This document shows, piece after piece, positions 25,600 through 35,401 of a DNA stretch of 64,000 nt. Position 1 is the first letter of the stretch. Every line of letters starts with the position of its first letter. Source of the stretch: Streptomyces sp. TRM68416. Its GTDB lineage: Bacteria > Actinomycetota > Actinomycetes > Streptomycetales > Streptomycetaceae. A model generated the notes under the pieces. That model saw only the letters and a program-made list of their open reading frames with translations, did not search any database and was not told the DNA's origin. The position numbers and the translations under genes are program-made. The stretch covers positions 62,001-126,000 of the forward strand of contig NZ_JACVWU010000015.1 in assembly GCF_014596915.1 (NCBI RefSeq), read 5' to 3'.

Positions 25600-27123
25600 C
25601 TACTTCAGGTGTGTGTCGACGTCGATCAGGGAGCGCTCGCGAGGGTCGAGGAGCACGCCTTCGACGTCGGCGGCGATGCCCTGCACGACCTTCTCGTGGA
25701 CCAGCGGCACAACGGCGTCCGTGCGCAGGATCTCCGCCTCGGCCCGCATGATCTTCTGCTGCCGCTGCGCGATGTCGCCCTCCGTGGCGGCGGACTTGAT
25801 GGCCCGGTCGACGTCCGCGTCCTTCAGGCCCGCGATGTTGTACACGCCGTCGCTGGTGAAGTCGCTGGCGAGATAGGCGACCGCGTCGCCGGTGTCCAGG
25901 AGCGTCACCCGGGAGAAGACGAGGGCGTCGTACTTGCCGGCGAGGAGGTCGGCCTCCATCTGCGTGTACTCGCGCACGTCCTGCTTGACGGTGAACCCGG
26001 CCTTCTCCAGCTGCTGTTGGAGGACGCTCGCGGCCTCCGGGAGTTCGGCGCGGTTGGTGTAGGCGGCCAGGCGCAGGGTCCTGCCCTTGGCCTTCGCCTT
26101 CACCTGGGCGGCGGTCGCGGCCTCGGCGCGGCCGGTGACGTCGACGCGCCGGTCGGCGGCCCAGGGGACGGCGGGCCCGAACAGGCCCTGCGCGGGGTCG
26201 GCGTAGCCGCCGAAGACGGAGTCGACGAGGGCGGAGCCGTCGACCGCCTCGCGGGCGGCGGCGCGCAGCGACGCGTCGGTGAACAGGCCGCCGCCGGTGT
26301 TGAGGACCAGGCTGTCGGTGCGCACGGAGGGCACCTCGTGGCGGGTGTCCTTCGCCAGCAGCCCCGCCTGTGCGGTGGGGATCCACTCGGCGATGTCGAC
26401 TTCGCCGCCGCGCAGGGCGTTGGCGCGGGCGGTGCCGTCGGCGATCCAGGTCACGTCGATGCCGGAGGCCTTGGCCTTGCCGCCCCAGTAGCCGTCGTAG
26501 CGGTCGAGGGCGGCCTTGGTCTTGCCGGTGAGCTTGGTGATCTCGAAGGGGCCGGTGCCGGTGCCCAGGGGGCTGACGGTGCCGTCGTCGGCGTAGGCCT
26601 TCTCGGAGAGGATGCCGAGGGCGGGGCTGGCGAGGCGGAGCGGGAGGACCGGGTCGGCCGCCTTGGTGGTGAGGGTGACGGTGTCGGCGTCCTCGGCCTT
26701 GGCGGTGAGGGTGACGTCGCTCAGGACGCGCGGCTTGGTCTCGGCGGCACCGGCGTGGTCGAGCGCGTTGACGACCGCTGCGGCGGTGACGTCGGTGCCG
26801 TCCTGGAAGGTGGCCTTGCGCAGTTCGAACGTCCACGTCGTGGCGTCGACCTGCTTCCAGGACTTGGCCAGCGCGGGCGCCGCCGCTCCGTCCGCGTCGA
26901 GCGCGGTGAGGCCTTCGGCCACGGACAGCTTGCTCAGGACGGTGGCGTCATTGCTGTACGGCGACAGCGCCTGCACGGGCGGAACGGCCAGGGCGACCCG
27001 CAGCCTGCCGCCCGCCCCTTCCCCGGCGTCCGCCCCCGAACCGCTCTCGCTCGACGCGAAACAGCCGGCCAGCAACGGGGTGAGGGCGAGCACCGCGACA
27101 AGGCCGCGAGAAGTGGTGCGCAT
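25600..27123 (-). CDS. Extracellular solute-binding lipoprotein, Opp/Dpp/Nik family (second)
   Basis: A 507-residue SBP_bac_5 protein. The signal peptide ends in the lipobox LLAGC with Cys21 lipidated, followed by a Ser/Gly/Glu spacer. KATFQDGTDVTAAAVVNAL near 115 matches the family signature in diverged form. The ATG has AGGAA upstream; an in-frame upstream start would add residues before the signal peptide. It is transcribed leftward from an iron-box promoter together with the fused permease. It differs clearly from the first binding protein, so it is probably not a recent duplicate and may bind another metal complex or chelator. Confidence 0.88.
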   Translation of the reverse strand: MRTTSRGLVAVLALTPLLAGCFASSESGSGADAGEGAGGRLRVALAVPPVQALSPYSNDATVLSKLSVAEGLTALDADGAAAPALAKSWKQVDATTWTFELRKATFQDGTDVTAAAVVNALDHAGAAETKPRVLSDVTLTAKAEDADTVTLTTKAADPVLPLRLASPALGILSEKAYADDGTVSPLGTGTGPFEITKLTGKTKAALDRYDGYWGGKAKASGIDVTWIADGTARANALRGGEVDIAEWIPTAQAGLLAKDTRHEVPSVRTDSLVLNTGGGLFTDASLRAAAREAVDGSALVDSVFGGYADPAQGLFGPAVPWAADRRVDVTGRAEAATAAQVKAKAKGRTLRLAAYTNRAELPEAASVLQQQLEKAGFTVKQDVREYTQMEADLLAGKYDALVFSRVTLLDTGDAVAYLASDFTSDGVYNIAGLKDADVDRAIKSAATEGDIAQRQQKIMRAEAEILRTDAVVPLVHEKVVQGIAADVEGVLLDPRERSLIDVDTHLK

Positions 27124-27191
27124 GGTGTTCCTGTCGTGCGGAGCTGACATTCACGACCCGGCGCCAGGGGTACGGCGGCCAGGACGACGTC

Positions 27192-27213
27192 ACTATATAA
27201 GGCAAGCCTTACC
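27192..27213 (-). promoter_or_regulatory. Iron box and -10 of the second importer
   Basis: TAAGGC-AA-GCCTTA (27198-27211) is a perfect palindrome fitting the DtxR/DmdR box; the minus strand reads GGTAAGGCTTGCCTTATA. TATAGT (27197-27192) abuts it as the -10. It is the third iron box in this locus. Confidence 0.72.
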
Positions 27214-27219
27214 GAACTT

Positions 27220-27236
27220 CCACCGGGTGGGTGAAT
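27220..27236. promoter_or_regulatory. 17-bp motif shared with position 30434
   Basis: CCACCGGGTGGGTGAAT lies upstream of the second importer. A copy differing at one base lies upstream of the inositol-monophosphatase-like gene. The function is unknown. Confidence 0.4.
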
Positions 27237-27270
27237 TCTCAACTACCGAGATCGACGAAGGGTGGTCGCG

Positions 27271-27780
27271 TCAGTGGAGCCGCGCGGCGAACGCGTCGTA
27301 GGCCCGCTCGTCGAAGAGGACGAACCGGACCTCCTCGACCGATGTCGTGGCGGCCCGCACGGTCTCCACCGCGATACGGGCCGCGTCCTCGATCGGCCAT
27401 CGGTAGACGCCGGTGGAGATGGCCGGGAAGGCGACCGTGCGGGCGCCCAACTCGTCGGCGACGCGCAGGGATTCGCGGTGGCAGGAGGCGAGGAGGTCGG
27501 AGCGGTCCTCGCTCCGGCTGAAGACGGGGCCTACGGTGTGGATCACCCAGCGGGCGGGCAGGTCGCCGGCCGTGGTGGCGACCGCCTGGCCGGTCGGCAG
27601 TCCCCTGCCGTACCTGGAGGCGCGCAGCTTGCGGCATTCGTCGAGGATCGCGGGGCCGCCCCGGCGGTGGATGGCGCCGTCGACGCCTCCCCCGCCGAGC
27701 AGCGAGGAGTTGGCGGCGTTGACGATCGCGTCGGCGCTCTGGCGGGTGATGTCGCCCTGGACGAGGGTGAGAGTGGTCAT
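27271..27780 (-). CDS. Macro-domain protein (O-acetyl-ADP-ribose deacetylase type)
   Basis: A 169-residue stand-alone macro domain. VQGDITRQSADAIVNAANS, LLGGGGVDGAIHRRGG and AISTGVYRWP are the ADP-ribose-binding signatures of the MacroD/YmdB class. Members hydrolyse O-acetyl-ADP-ribose, the sirtuin by-product, or mono-ADP-ribose on acidic side chains. Its ATG overlaps the stop of a phytoene-desaturase-like gene (ATGA), so it is translated with that gene. This is an odd partner, and any link with the sirtuin at 6728 would be in trans. The stretch 27124-27270 beyond it holds only the importer's promoter region. Confidence 0.92.
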   Translation of the reverse strand: MTTLTLVQGDITRQSADAIVNAANSSLLGGGGVDGAIHRRGGPAILDECRKLRASRYGRGLPTGQAVATTAGDLPARWVIHTVGPVFSRSEDRSDLLASCHRESLRVADELGARTVAFPAISTGVYRWPIEDAARIAVETVRAATTSVEEVRFVLFDERAYDAFAARLH

Positions 27781-29195
27781 GTCTGTCGCAGCCTTTTCCA
27801 TACGGCCTTCGCCGCGTTGTGTCCCGACATGCCGTGCACACCGGGGCCGGGCGGGGTGGCCGACGAGCAGATGAACACGGCGGGGTGCGGGGTGCGGTAC
27901 GGGGAGAGGGTCAGCTTGGGGCGCAGCAGGAGCTGGAGTCCGGCGACCGCGCCGGTGCCGATGTCGCCGCCGACGTAGTTGGCGTTGCGGGCGGCGAGTT
28001 CGGGCGGGCCCGCCGTGGCGCGGGCGAGCACCCGGTCGCGGAACCCCGGGGCGAAGCGCTCCAGTTGGCGTTCGATGGCGTCCGTGAGGTCTCCGGTCCA
28101 GCCGTTGGGCACATGGGCGTAGGCCCAGAAGACGTGCTTGCCGGCGGGGGCCCGGGTGGGGTCGACGGCACTGGGCTGCACCGTGATCATGAACGGCCGG
28201 TCGGGTGCCCTGCCGTCGCGGGACGCCGCGCGCAGTGCCGTGCCGATCTCCGCGCTGTCGGCGCCGATCTGCACGGTTCCGGCGGCGCGGGCCTCCTTCG
28301 CGGTCCACGGGACGGGACCGTCCAGCGCGTAGTCGACCTTGAAGACGCCCGGGCCGTACCGGTAACGCTCGTAGTAGCGGCCGAAGCCGGCGATGCGGGC
28401 CAGGGCGGTGGGCGAGGTGTCGAAGACGTAGGCGCGGGCCGGCGGCAGGTCGTCCAGGCGCTTGACCTCGTAGTCGGTGTGGATCGTGCCGCCGAGGTCC
28501 GTCAGATACGCGGCGAGCGCGTCGGAGATCGCCTGCGAGCCGCCGCGCGCGACGGGCCAGCCGCGGGCGTGCGCGGCGAGCGCGAAGACCAGGCCGACGG
28601 CGCCGGTGGCGAAGCCGCTCAGCGGGGCCATGACATGGGCCACGAGACCGGCGAAGAGGGTCTTGGCCCGCTCGTCGTGGAATCGGCGGGTCAGCCAGGT
28701 CGACGGGGGCAGTCCGACGAGGCCGAAGCGGGCGAGGGTGACCGGGTCCCGGGGCAGGGCGGTCAGCGGCAGCGACATGAAGTCGCGGGCCAGGGTGTCC
28801 CATTGGGGCAGGAACGGCTCGACCAACCTGCGGTACGCGCCCGCGTCGCGCGCGCCGAAGGAGGCGGCCGTCTCGCCGACCGAGCGGGACAGCACGGCGG
28901 CGGTGCCGTCGGGGAAGGGGTGTGCCATGGGCAGGTCGGCGTGCAGCCACTGAAGGCCGTAGCGCTCCAGCGGCAGGACGCGGAACGCCGGGGAGTTGAT
29001 GCCCAGCGGATGCGCAGCGGAGCACGGGTCGTGGCGGAAGCCCGGCAGGGTCAGCTCCTCGGTGCGGGCTCCCCCGCCGACGGTGTCCCGCGCCTCGAAC
29101 AGGGCCACGGAGAAGCCGCGCCGGGCCAGCTCCACGGCAGCGGTCAGCCCGTTCGGCCCCGCTCCCACCACGACCGCATCGAGCATCGACGGCAC
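27777..29195 (-). CDS. Phytoene-desaturase-like FAD-dependent oxidoreductase
   Basis: A 472-residue FAD/NAD(P)-binding amine-oxidase-like protein of the phytoene desaturase/retinol saturase group. The N-terminus VVVGAGPNGLTAAVELARRG with Glu34 binds ADP of FAD. The C-terminus TPPGPGVHGMSGHNAA closes the FAD site. No other carotenoid genes are nearby, so the substrate is unknown; the group contains many uncharacterised relatives. GTG at 29195 (GAAGGGG seven bases upstream) and ATG at 29186 (GAAGG eight bases upstream) are both plausible starts. Cotranscribed with the macro-domain gene. Confidence 0.82.
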   Translation of the reverse strand: MPSMLDAVVVGAGPNGLTAAVELARRGFSVALFEARDTVGGGARTEELTLPGFRHDPCSAAHPLGINSPAFRVLPLERYGLQWLHADLPMAHPFPDGTAAVLSRSVGETAASFGARDAGAYRRLVEPFLPQWDTLARDFMSLPLTALPRDPVTLARFGLVGLPPSTWLTRRFHDERAKTLFAGLVAHVMAPLSGFATGAVGLVFALAAHARGWPVARGGSQAISDALAAYLTDLGGTIHTDYEVKRLDDLPPARAYVFDTSPTALARIAGFGRYYERYRYGPGVFKVDYALDGPVPWTAKEARAAGTVQIGADSAEIGTALRAASRDGRAPDRPFMITVQPSAVDPTRAPAGKHVFWAYAHVPNGWTGDLTDAIERQLERFAPGFRDRVLARATAGPPELAARNANYVGGDIGTGAVAGLQLLLRPKLTLSPYRTPHPAVFICSSATPPGPGVHGMSGHNAAKAVWKRLRQT

Positions 29196-29555
29196 CTTCG
29201 GACCCCTTCGTCAGCCGATGGCCACTCTGGATCAGGATATGCCGGGGCGGTGACAGGGCGGGGGCGCGGTGGCCCTTGGCCGGGGCCCACAGACGTGGAA
29301 CGGGCCACAAACCTGGACCGGGCCACGGCCTGGCCCAGGTTCGTGGCCCGGGGCCTGACCTCGGACCGGGGCCGCGCCACGGACCCGAGCCCGGCCGCAC
29401 ACGCCGGCCGCACCGCGCCGCGCCGCCCGGTGAGCCGCCCGTCCTCAAAAGGTTGGCCACCCGTCACACAGTGCCCATCCCACCGACCTGCGCCACACCA
29501 CGGCCCCGGCCCGGCCCCGGCGCAGCCATCGGCCGCGCCGCGCCACGCCGTCCCG
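29196..29555. other. Non-coding stretch with diverged internal repeats
   Basis: No credible gene. It holds an imperfect dyad of ACCTG/GGCCA with TGGCCCAGGT near 29311-29340. Two diverged copies of a block also occur (near 29425-29470 and 29553-29590, the second overlapping the 3' end of the phosphatase gene) that read like CACCGGGCGGCGCGG and GACGGGACGGCGTGG on one strand, each near a CCACCCGTC. It could include the terminator of the leftward phosphatase gene. Confidence 0.4.
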
Positions 29556-30401
29556 TCAGACTCCCGCTCTCAGGAGCTCCACCACCCGTCGTGCGGTGGC
29601 CTCGTCGCGGGCGGCCGTGAACGGGAGGGCGTTGCCCCCGGTGATGCGGAACGGCTCGCCCGCGCGGGTCAGATGGGCGCCGCCCGCCTCCTCGACGAGC
29701 AGCAGGCCCGCGGCGTGGTCCCAGGCCAACTCCCAGCTGAACGCGACCGCGTCCGACTCGCCGCGCGCGACGGCGAGGTACTCCAGTCCGGCCGAGCCGC
29801 AGGCGCGCGGTGCGACACCGTCCGTCCACAGGGCGAGCAGGGCGCGCTTCTCCTCGTCCGTGGTGTAGTCCGGGTGGGAGGTGGCCACTTGGAGGTCGCG
29901 GCCGGGCTGCGGGGCGCCGGAGAGCAGCCGCTCGCCGTCGAGGAAGGCGCCCTTGCCGCGTATCGCGGTGGCCAGTTGGTCCCGGGCCGGGGCGTGGGTC
30001 CAGGAGGCGTACAGGACACCGCGCCACGCGAGGGCGACCAGGGTGCAGAAGCCGGGGTCGCCGTGCACGAACTGGCGGGTGCCGTCGACGGGGTCGACGA
30101 TCCAGACCGGCGCGTCACCCTGGAGTGCGTCGTAGGAGGCCGGGTCGGCGTGGACCGCCTCCTCGCCGACCACGACGGAACCGGGCAGCAGACGGCCGAG
30201 CACGTCGGTGAGGTACAGCTCGGCCTTGCGGTCGGCGTCCGTCACCAGGTCGTGCGGTCCGGCCTTCTGGTCGACCTCGTGCGCGGCGAGCTGGCGCCAG
30301 CGCGGCATGATCTCCTGTGCGGCGGCCTTGCGGACGGCTTCCTCCACGTCAGAGGCGTGCCGGGCGAGAAACTCGTCGATGGTTTCGGTGTCTTCGATCA
30401 T
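29556..30401 (-). CDS. Inositol-monophosphatase family enzyme
   Basis: A 281-residue Mg2+/Li+-type phosphatase. The metal-site motifs are complete: VTDADRKAE, VVGEE, IVDPVDGTRQFV, and the C-terminal ELAWDHAAGLLLVEEAGG. Family members act on inositol phosphate, histidinol phosphate (HisN in actinobacteria) or 3'-phosphoadenosine-5'-phosphate, and the sequence alone does not decide. The ATG has GGAGG only one base away, so either that site works poorly or the transcript starts close by. Upstream lies the shared 17-bp motif at 30434. Confidence 0.88.
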   Translation of the reverse strand: MIEDTETIDEFLARHASDVEEAVRKAAAQEIMPRWRQLAAHEVDQKAGPHDLVTDADRKAELYLTDVLGRLLPGSVVVGEEAVHADPASYDALQGDAPVWIVDPVDGTRQFVHGDPGFCTLVALAWRGVLYASWTHAPARDQLATAIRGKGAFLDGERLLSGAPQPGRDLQVATSHPDYTTDEEKRALLALWTDGVAPRACGSAGLEYLAVARGESDAVAFSWELAWDHAAGLLLVEEAGGAHLTRAGEPFRITGGNALPFTAARDEATARRVVELLRAGV

Positions 30402-30433
30402 GCCTCCATGAGAGCACGCCCCACTGACAATCC

Positions 30434-30450
30434 CCACCCGGTGGGTGAAT
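30434..30450. promoter_or_regulatory. 17-bp motif shared with position 27220
   Basis: CCACCCGGTGGGTGAAT matches the copy at 27220 in 16 of 17 bases; both precede leftward genes. A 19-bp direct repeat GGGACCCGGCACGGYCCTC (two copies, 30493-30530) follows it in the same 134-base gap. Confidence 0.4.
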
Positions 30451-30535
30451 GCCGGGTGGAATCGCCACGAAAACCGGATACGCGCCGGTCCCGGGACCCG
30501 GCACGGCCCTCGGGACCCGGCACGGTCCTCGGAAC

Positions 30536-32362
30536 TCAGCGGCCCACCGCGTACCCCTGCATGCCCCGCGGATTCGCGGCGGCCGACAGAACCCCCGTCT
30601 CCGGGTCCCTCGCGACTGCGCACAGTCGCCCTTCCGACCAGGCGTCGCCGACGGTGACCCGGTGGCCGCGCCGCCGCAGCTCCTCGATCACGTCCGTGTC
30701 GGTGCGGGCCTCCACGGTGACGCTCCCCGGCCGCATGCCGCGCGGGTAGAAGGATCCGGGGAAGCTGTCGTTGTGCCAGTTCGGGGCGTCGACGGCGCCC
30801 TGGAGGTCGAGGCCGCCGCGTACCCGCGCGCGCAGGGCGACGGCGAGGAAGAAGTGCAGCTGCCACTGGTCCTGCTGGTCCCCGCCGGGCGTCCCGAACG
30901 CCATGACGGGCACCCCGTCGCGCAGGGCGATCGACGGGGTGAGGGTGGTGCGGGGGCGCCGGCCGGGGGTGAGGGAGTTCGGCAGGCCCTCCTCCAGCCA
31001 GGTCATCTGCAGCCGCGTACCGAGCGGGAAACCCAGTTCGGGCACCACGGGGTTGGACTGCAGCCAGCCGCCGCTCGGGGTGGCCGCGACCATGTTGCCC
31101 CAGCGGTCGACGACGTCGAGGTGGCAGGTGTCGCCGCGGGTCGTGCCGTCGGCGGTGACCTCGGGTTCGCCGGGGACCGGGGACGCGGGACCCTTGGCGA
31201 CGGTCGGCTCACCGGCGCCCATGGGGCTGAAACCGGGCTCGCCAGGGGCGATCACGTGCGCGTGCGCACACAGCCGCGGCGCGCGCCCGCCGGGACTGCC
31301 CGACCGCAGCTCGTAGGAGGCCTTGGCGCCGATCAGCTCGCGCCGCGCCGCGTTGTACCCGTCCGACAGCAGGTCGTCGAGCGGCACCTCCGCCGCGTCC
31401 CCGTACCAGGCCTCCCGGTCGGCCATGGCGAGCTTGCAGCCCTCGATCAGCAGGTGCAGGTAGTCGGCGGAGCCGTGGGCGGGCAGCTCGGGCGGGAGCA
31501 GGGCGAGCTGCTGGAGCAGGACCGGGCCCTGGCTCCAGGGGCCGGCCTTGCACACGGTCCAGCCGTTCCAGTCGTACGTCGCCGGCGCCTCGTAGGCCGC
31601 GGACCAGCCGGCCAGGTCGGCGGCCGTGAGCGTGCCGGTGTGCCGGCTGCCGCTGGTGTCCAGGGTGGGCCGCCCGGCCTGCCGTACGAGCGCCTCGGCG
31701 ATGAAGCCGCCGCGCCACACCTCCCGCGCGGCCTCGATCTGCGCCTCCCGGTCCCCCGCTCCCGCGACCTCGGCAAGCAGCCGCTTCCAGGTGGCCGCCA
31801 GCGCGGGGTTGCGGAAGAGGCGGCCGGGGCGGGGCGGCCGGCCGTCGGGCAGGTAGACCTCCGCCGACGAGGTCCACTCCGTCTCGAACAGCTCCCGTAC
31901 CGTCTCCACGGTCGCGCCGACGTTCTCCACGGGCGCGTGCCCGTGTTCGGCGTAACCGATGGCGTACTTGAGCACGTCGGCGAGCGGCTTGGTGCCGTGG
32001 TCGCGCAGGAGCAGCATCCACGCGTCGAAGGCGCCGGGCACGGCGGCTGCGAGCGGCCCCGTCCCGGGTACGAGGTCCAGGCCGAGCCCCTTGTAGTGCG
32101 CGACGGTCGCCCCGGCCGGGGCGACCCCCTGCCCGCACAGCACCCGCACCTCACCGCCCGCGGGCGCGAGCAGGATCGGCACCTCCCCGGCCGGCCCGTT
32201 GAGATGCGGCTCGACGACATGCAGCACGAACGCCCCGGCCACGGCGGCGTCATAGGCGTTGCCCCCGTCCTCCAGGACGGCCATCGCACACTGCGAGGCC
32301 AGCCAGTGGGTGGAGGACACCATGCCGAAGGTGCCCTGGAGGGTGGGGCGGGTGGTGAACAC
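30536..32362 (-). CDS. Gamma-glutamyltransferase family protein, no signal peptide
   Basis: A 608-residue Ntn-hydrolase. It would be made as one chain and cut before the nucleophile Thr in GDTCHLDVVDRWGNM (T-C-H where E. coli Ggt has T-T-H). SSTHWLASQCAMAVLEDGGNAYDAAVA at the N-terminus matches the large-subunit start. No signal peptide is seen, unlike the second homologue at 48865, so it is probably cytoplasmic and may be a gamma-glutamyl or cephalosporin-type acylase. The GTG at 32362 has GAGGAG seven bases upstream; a GTG at 32377 is unsupported. Confidence 0.85.
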   Translation of the reverse strand: MFTTRPTLQGTFGMVSSTHWLASQCAMAVLEDGGNAYDAAVAGAFVLHVVEPHLNGPAGEVPILLAPAGGEVRVLCGQGVAPAGATVAHYKGLGLDLVPGTGPLAAAVPGAFDAWMLLLRDHGTKPLADVLKYAIGYAEHGHAPVENVGATVETVRELFETEWTSSAEVYLPDGRPPRPGRLFRNPALAATWKRLLAEVAGAGDREAQIEAAREVWRGGFIAEALVRQAGRPTLDTSGSRHTGTLTAADLAGWSAAYEAPATYDWNGWTVCKAGPWSQGPVLLQQLALLPPELPAHGSADYLHLLIEGCKLAMADREAWYGDAAEVPLDDLLSDGYNAARRELIGAKASYELRSGSPGGRAPRLCAHAHVIAPGEPGFSPMGAGEPTVAKGPASPVPGEPEVTADGTTRGDTCHLDVVDRWGNMVAATPSGGWLQSNPVVPELGFPLGTRLQMTWLEEGLPNSLTPGRRPRTTLTPSIALRDGVPVMAFGTPGGDQQDQWQLHFFLAVALRARVRGGLDLQGAVDAPNWHNDSFPGSFYPRGMRPGSVTVEARTDTDVIEELRRRGHRVTVGDAWSEGRLCAVARDPETGVLSAAANPRGMQGYAVGR

Positions 32363-32410
32363 GTGCGGGCTCCTCACCGAGCGACGACGGACGGTGCGAT
32401 CGTACGCACG

Positions 32411-32572
32411 TCACTTTCCGCTGCGCGCCGTCACCAGCCCCGACTCGTGGGCGACCACGACCGGTTGGGCCCGGCCCCGGGCGCCGAGCTTGGTCATCGC
32501 GCGGCTGGTGTGGGTCTTTGCCGTGAAAGGGCGGATGACCATGTGCTCGGCGATCTCCTCGTTGGTGAGGCA
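32411..32572 (-). pseudogene. Remnant of a LuxR/NarL-type response regulator (C-terminal HTH only)
   Basis: About 54 codons read LTNEEIAEHMVIRPFTAKTH and then SRAMTKLGARGRAQ, the LuxR-type helix-turn-helix that ends NarL/FixJ response regulators. The receiver domain and linker are missing; upstream the frame runs into unrelated Arg-rich sequence. It is therefore a truncated, probably silent relic. Confidence 0.7.
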
Positions 32573-32636
32573 TCGAGAGCGCGTTCTGCGCGTTCTGCCC
32601 GTTCTCCCTGCCGGCCTCCGCCGCCCGTGAGGCGTC

Positions 32637-32763
32637 ATGAGCGCCAACGCCCTTCAGGGGCGGGCCTGGAACGGACCGGTGGGCCCCCACTGGTCCGTCC
32701 GCCAGGTGCGCTGCGACGCGATGCCGGCCGCGCTGAACGACCCGCTCTTGCGGGCGGCGCCGG
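32637..32763 (+). pseudogene. Fragment of a SAM-dependent methyltransferase N-terminus
   Basis: Forty codons, SANALQGRAWNGPVGPHWSV and onward to AALNDPLLRAA, resemble the first helix of class I methyltransferases (usual form AWDGxEGxHWAxHxDRFD). No SAM-binding glycine loop follows. With the LuxR relic it marks a decayed stretch. The remainder up to 33025 holds no recognisable gene. Confidence 0.5.
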
Positions 32764-33025
32764 AGGGCTGTCCGCGCCCCTACGCGCGCGAGGACGGCGC
32801 GCGGACGCGGTCGGGGGCGTGGGTGGTGACGGCCGTACGCCCGTGGCAGCCCTGCCTTCGCACCGCCTCCGCACCCCGCCGGGCGGCTGTGTGACGGTCC
32901 GGACCTGTGACCGCGTCGGTACGGAGCGAGTTGGCACTTCCGCCCCACTGGGAGTCGTGTGACACTGTCGTCCCGTCCGCAGTGCGGACACCCTCCGCAC
33001 CGTCCGTCCCCACGAGAAGTGCGCC

Positions 33026-33694
33026 GTGCGTTCCTTTCCTCTGCCGCTCGTCCTCACCGCGCGTCTGTCTCCCGTCGCCGTGCTCGCCGTGGCGGGCTGG
33101 GCCCTGACGTCCGGGCCGTTCGCCGCGGCGCCCGCCGCCGAGCCGCAGGCGGGGCAGACGACGGAGAACAAGTCCGCGTCCGCCACCGCCCCGTCGACGG
33201 CGGCCGAGTCGCAGACGTACACCACCGCGCCGGCGCCCTGCGAGAGCATCGCCGGGAAGACGGTCGCCTCGCTCGTCCCGGGCGCCAAGACGGCCGGCAA
33301 GGAGATCCCGTCGACCGACTCGAAGCTGCGGCGCACCTGTTCCTGGAACGCGCTCAAGGGGTACGACTACCGCTGGCTCGACGTGTCCTTCGAGGTCACC
33401 AAGTCGGACGAAGCGGCAGAGAAGTCGTACAACAACCGTATTGCGGACAAGAGCGGCGGAGGGGCCGTACCGGGGCTCGGTGACGCGGGCTACTCGGTGG
33501 TGAACCTGACCACCGAGGACAAGCAGCAGACCCGCGAGGGCGTCGTGATCGCCCGCGCCTCCAACGTGCTCGTGGTCGTCACCTACAACGGCAGCGACTT
33601 CGAGTCGAAGCAGGCACCGGCCACGGACGAGATCAACAAGGGGGCCATCAAGGCCGCCAAGGAGGCGGTGGCGGCGCTGGAGGGCGGCCGGTAG
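33026..33694 (+). CDS. Secreted DUF3558-like protein
   Basis: A 222-residue exported protein of unknown function. Hydrophobic leader (about 5-35), then a Ser/Thr/Ala-rich spacer. The core has APCESIAGKTVASLVPGA and CSWNAL with two cysteines likely forming a disulfide, the pattern of DUF3558 proteins. No lipobox cysteine is seen, so it is probably released or held by the leader. GTG start with a weak GAGAAG upstream. A 13-bp hairpin overlaps its stop codon. No neighbour suggests a role. Confidence 0.7.
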   Translation: MRSFPLPLVLTARLSPVAVLAVAGWALTSGPFAAAPAAEPQAGQTTENKSASATAPSTAAESQTYTTAPAPCESIAGKTVASLVPGAKTAGKEIPSTDSKLRRTCSWNALKGYDYRWLDVSFEVTKSDEAAEKSYNNRIADKSGGGAVPGLGDAGYSVVNLTTEDKQQTREGVVIARASNVLVVVTYNGSDFESKQAPATDEINKGAIKAAKEAVAALEGGR

Positions 33695-33709
33695 CGCCGG
33701 CCGCCCTCC
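33679..33709. terminator. 13-bp perfect hairpin between convergent genes
   Basis: GGAGGGCGGCCGG and CCGGCCGCCCTCC pair fully around TAGCG, which includes the stop codon of the DUF3558-like gene. It stands 11 bases from the stop of the convergent permease gene and should end both transcripts. Confidence 0.85.
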
Positions 33710-33720
33710 CGCACCGGGGC

Positions 33721-35250
<1,530 letters not shown>

Positions 35251-35350
35251 GGGCAGGCCAATCAAGGGAGGTCGGGACGGGAAAGGCCGTGCGGGTAACG
35301 CCGATGGGGGGTGCGCGCCCGTGGGGGGACAGGACACGGCGCGCCCTGGG

Positions 35351-35378
35351 CCCCCTTCCCGGGACGGCGGGAAGGGGG
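35351..35378 (-). terminator. 10-bp hairpin between LLM oxidoreductase and permease
   Basis: CCCCCTTCCC and GGGAAGGGGG pair perfectly around an 8-base loop, 23 bases beyond the LLM stop codon. It may end or attenuate the catabolic transcript before the permease gene. Confidence 0.75.
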
Positions 35379-35401
35379 AGATCACAAGGGCGGGAAGGGC
35401 T

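Noticed and set aside
18200..27123. Plain dipeptide or nickel importer
   Set aside because: The fold fits, but iron boxes and the divergent biosynthetic operon make a metallophore ligand more likely. Not excluded.
29144..29467. A 107-codon leftward frame in the intergenic region
   Set aside because: It is Arg/Pro-rich, has no SD, runs into the start of the oxidoreductase gene, and its sequence belongs to diverged non-coding repeats.
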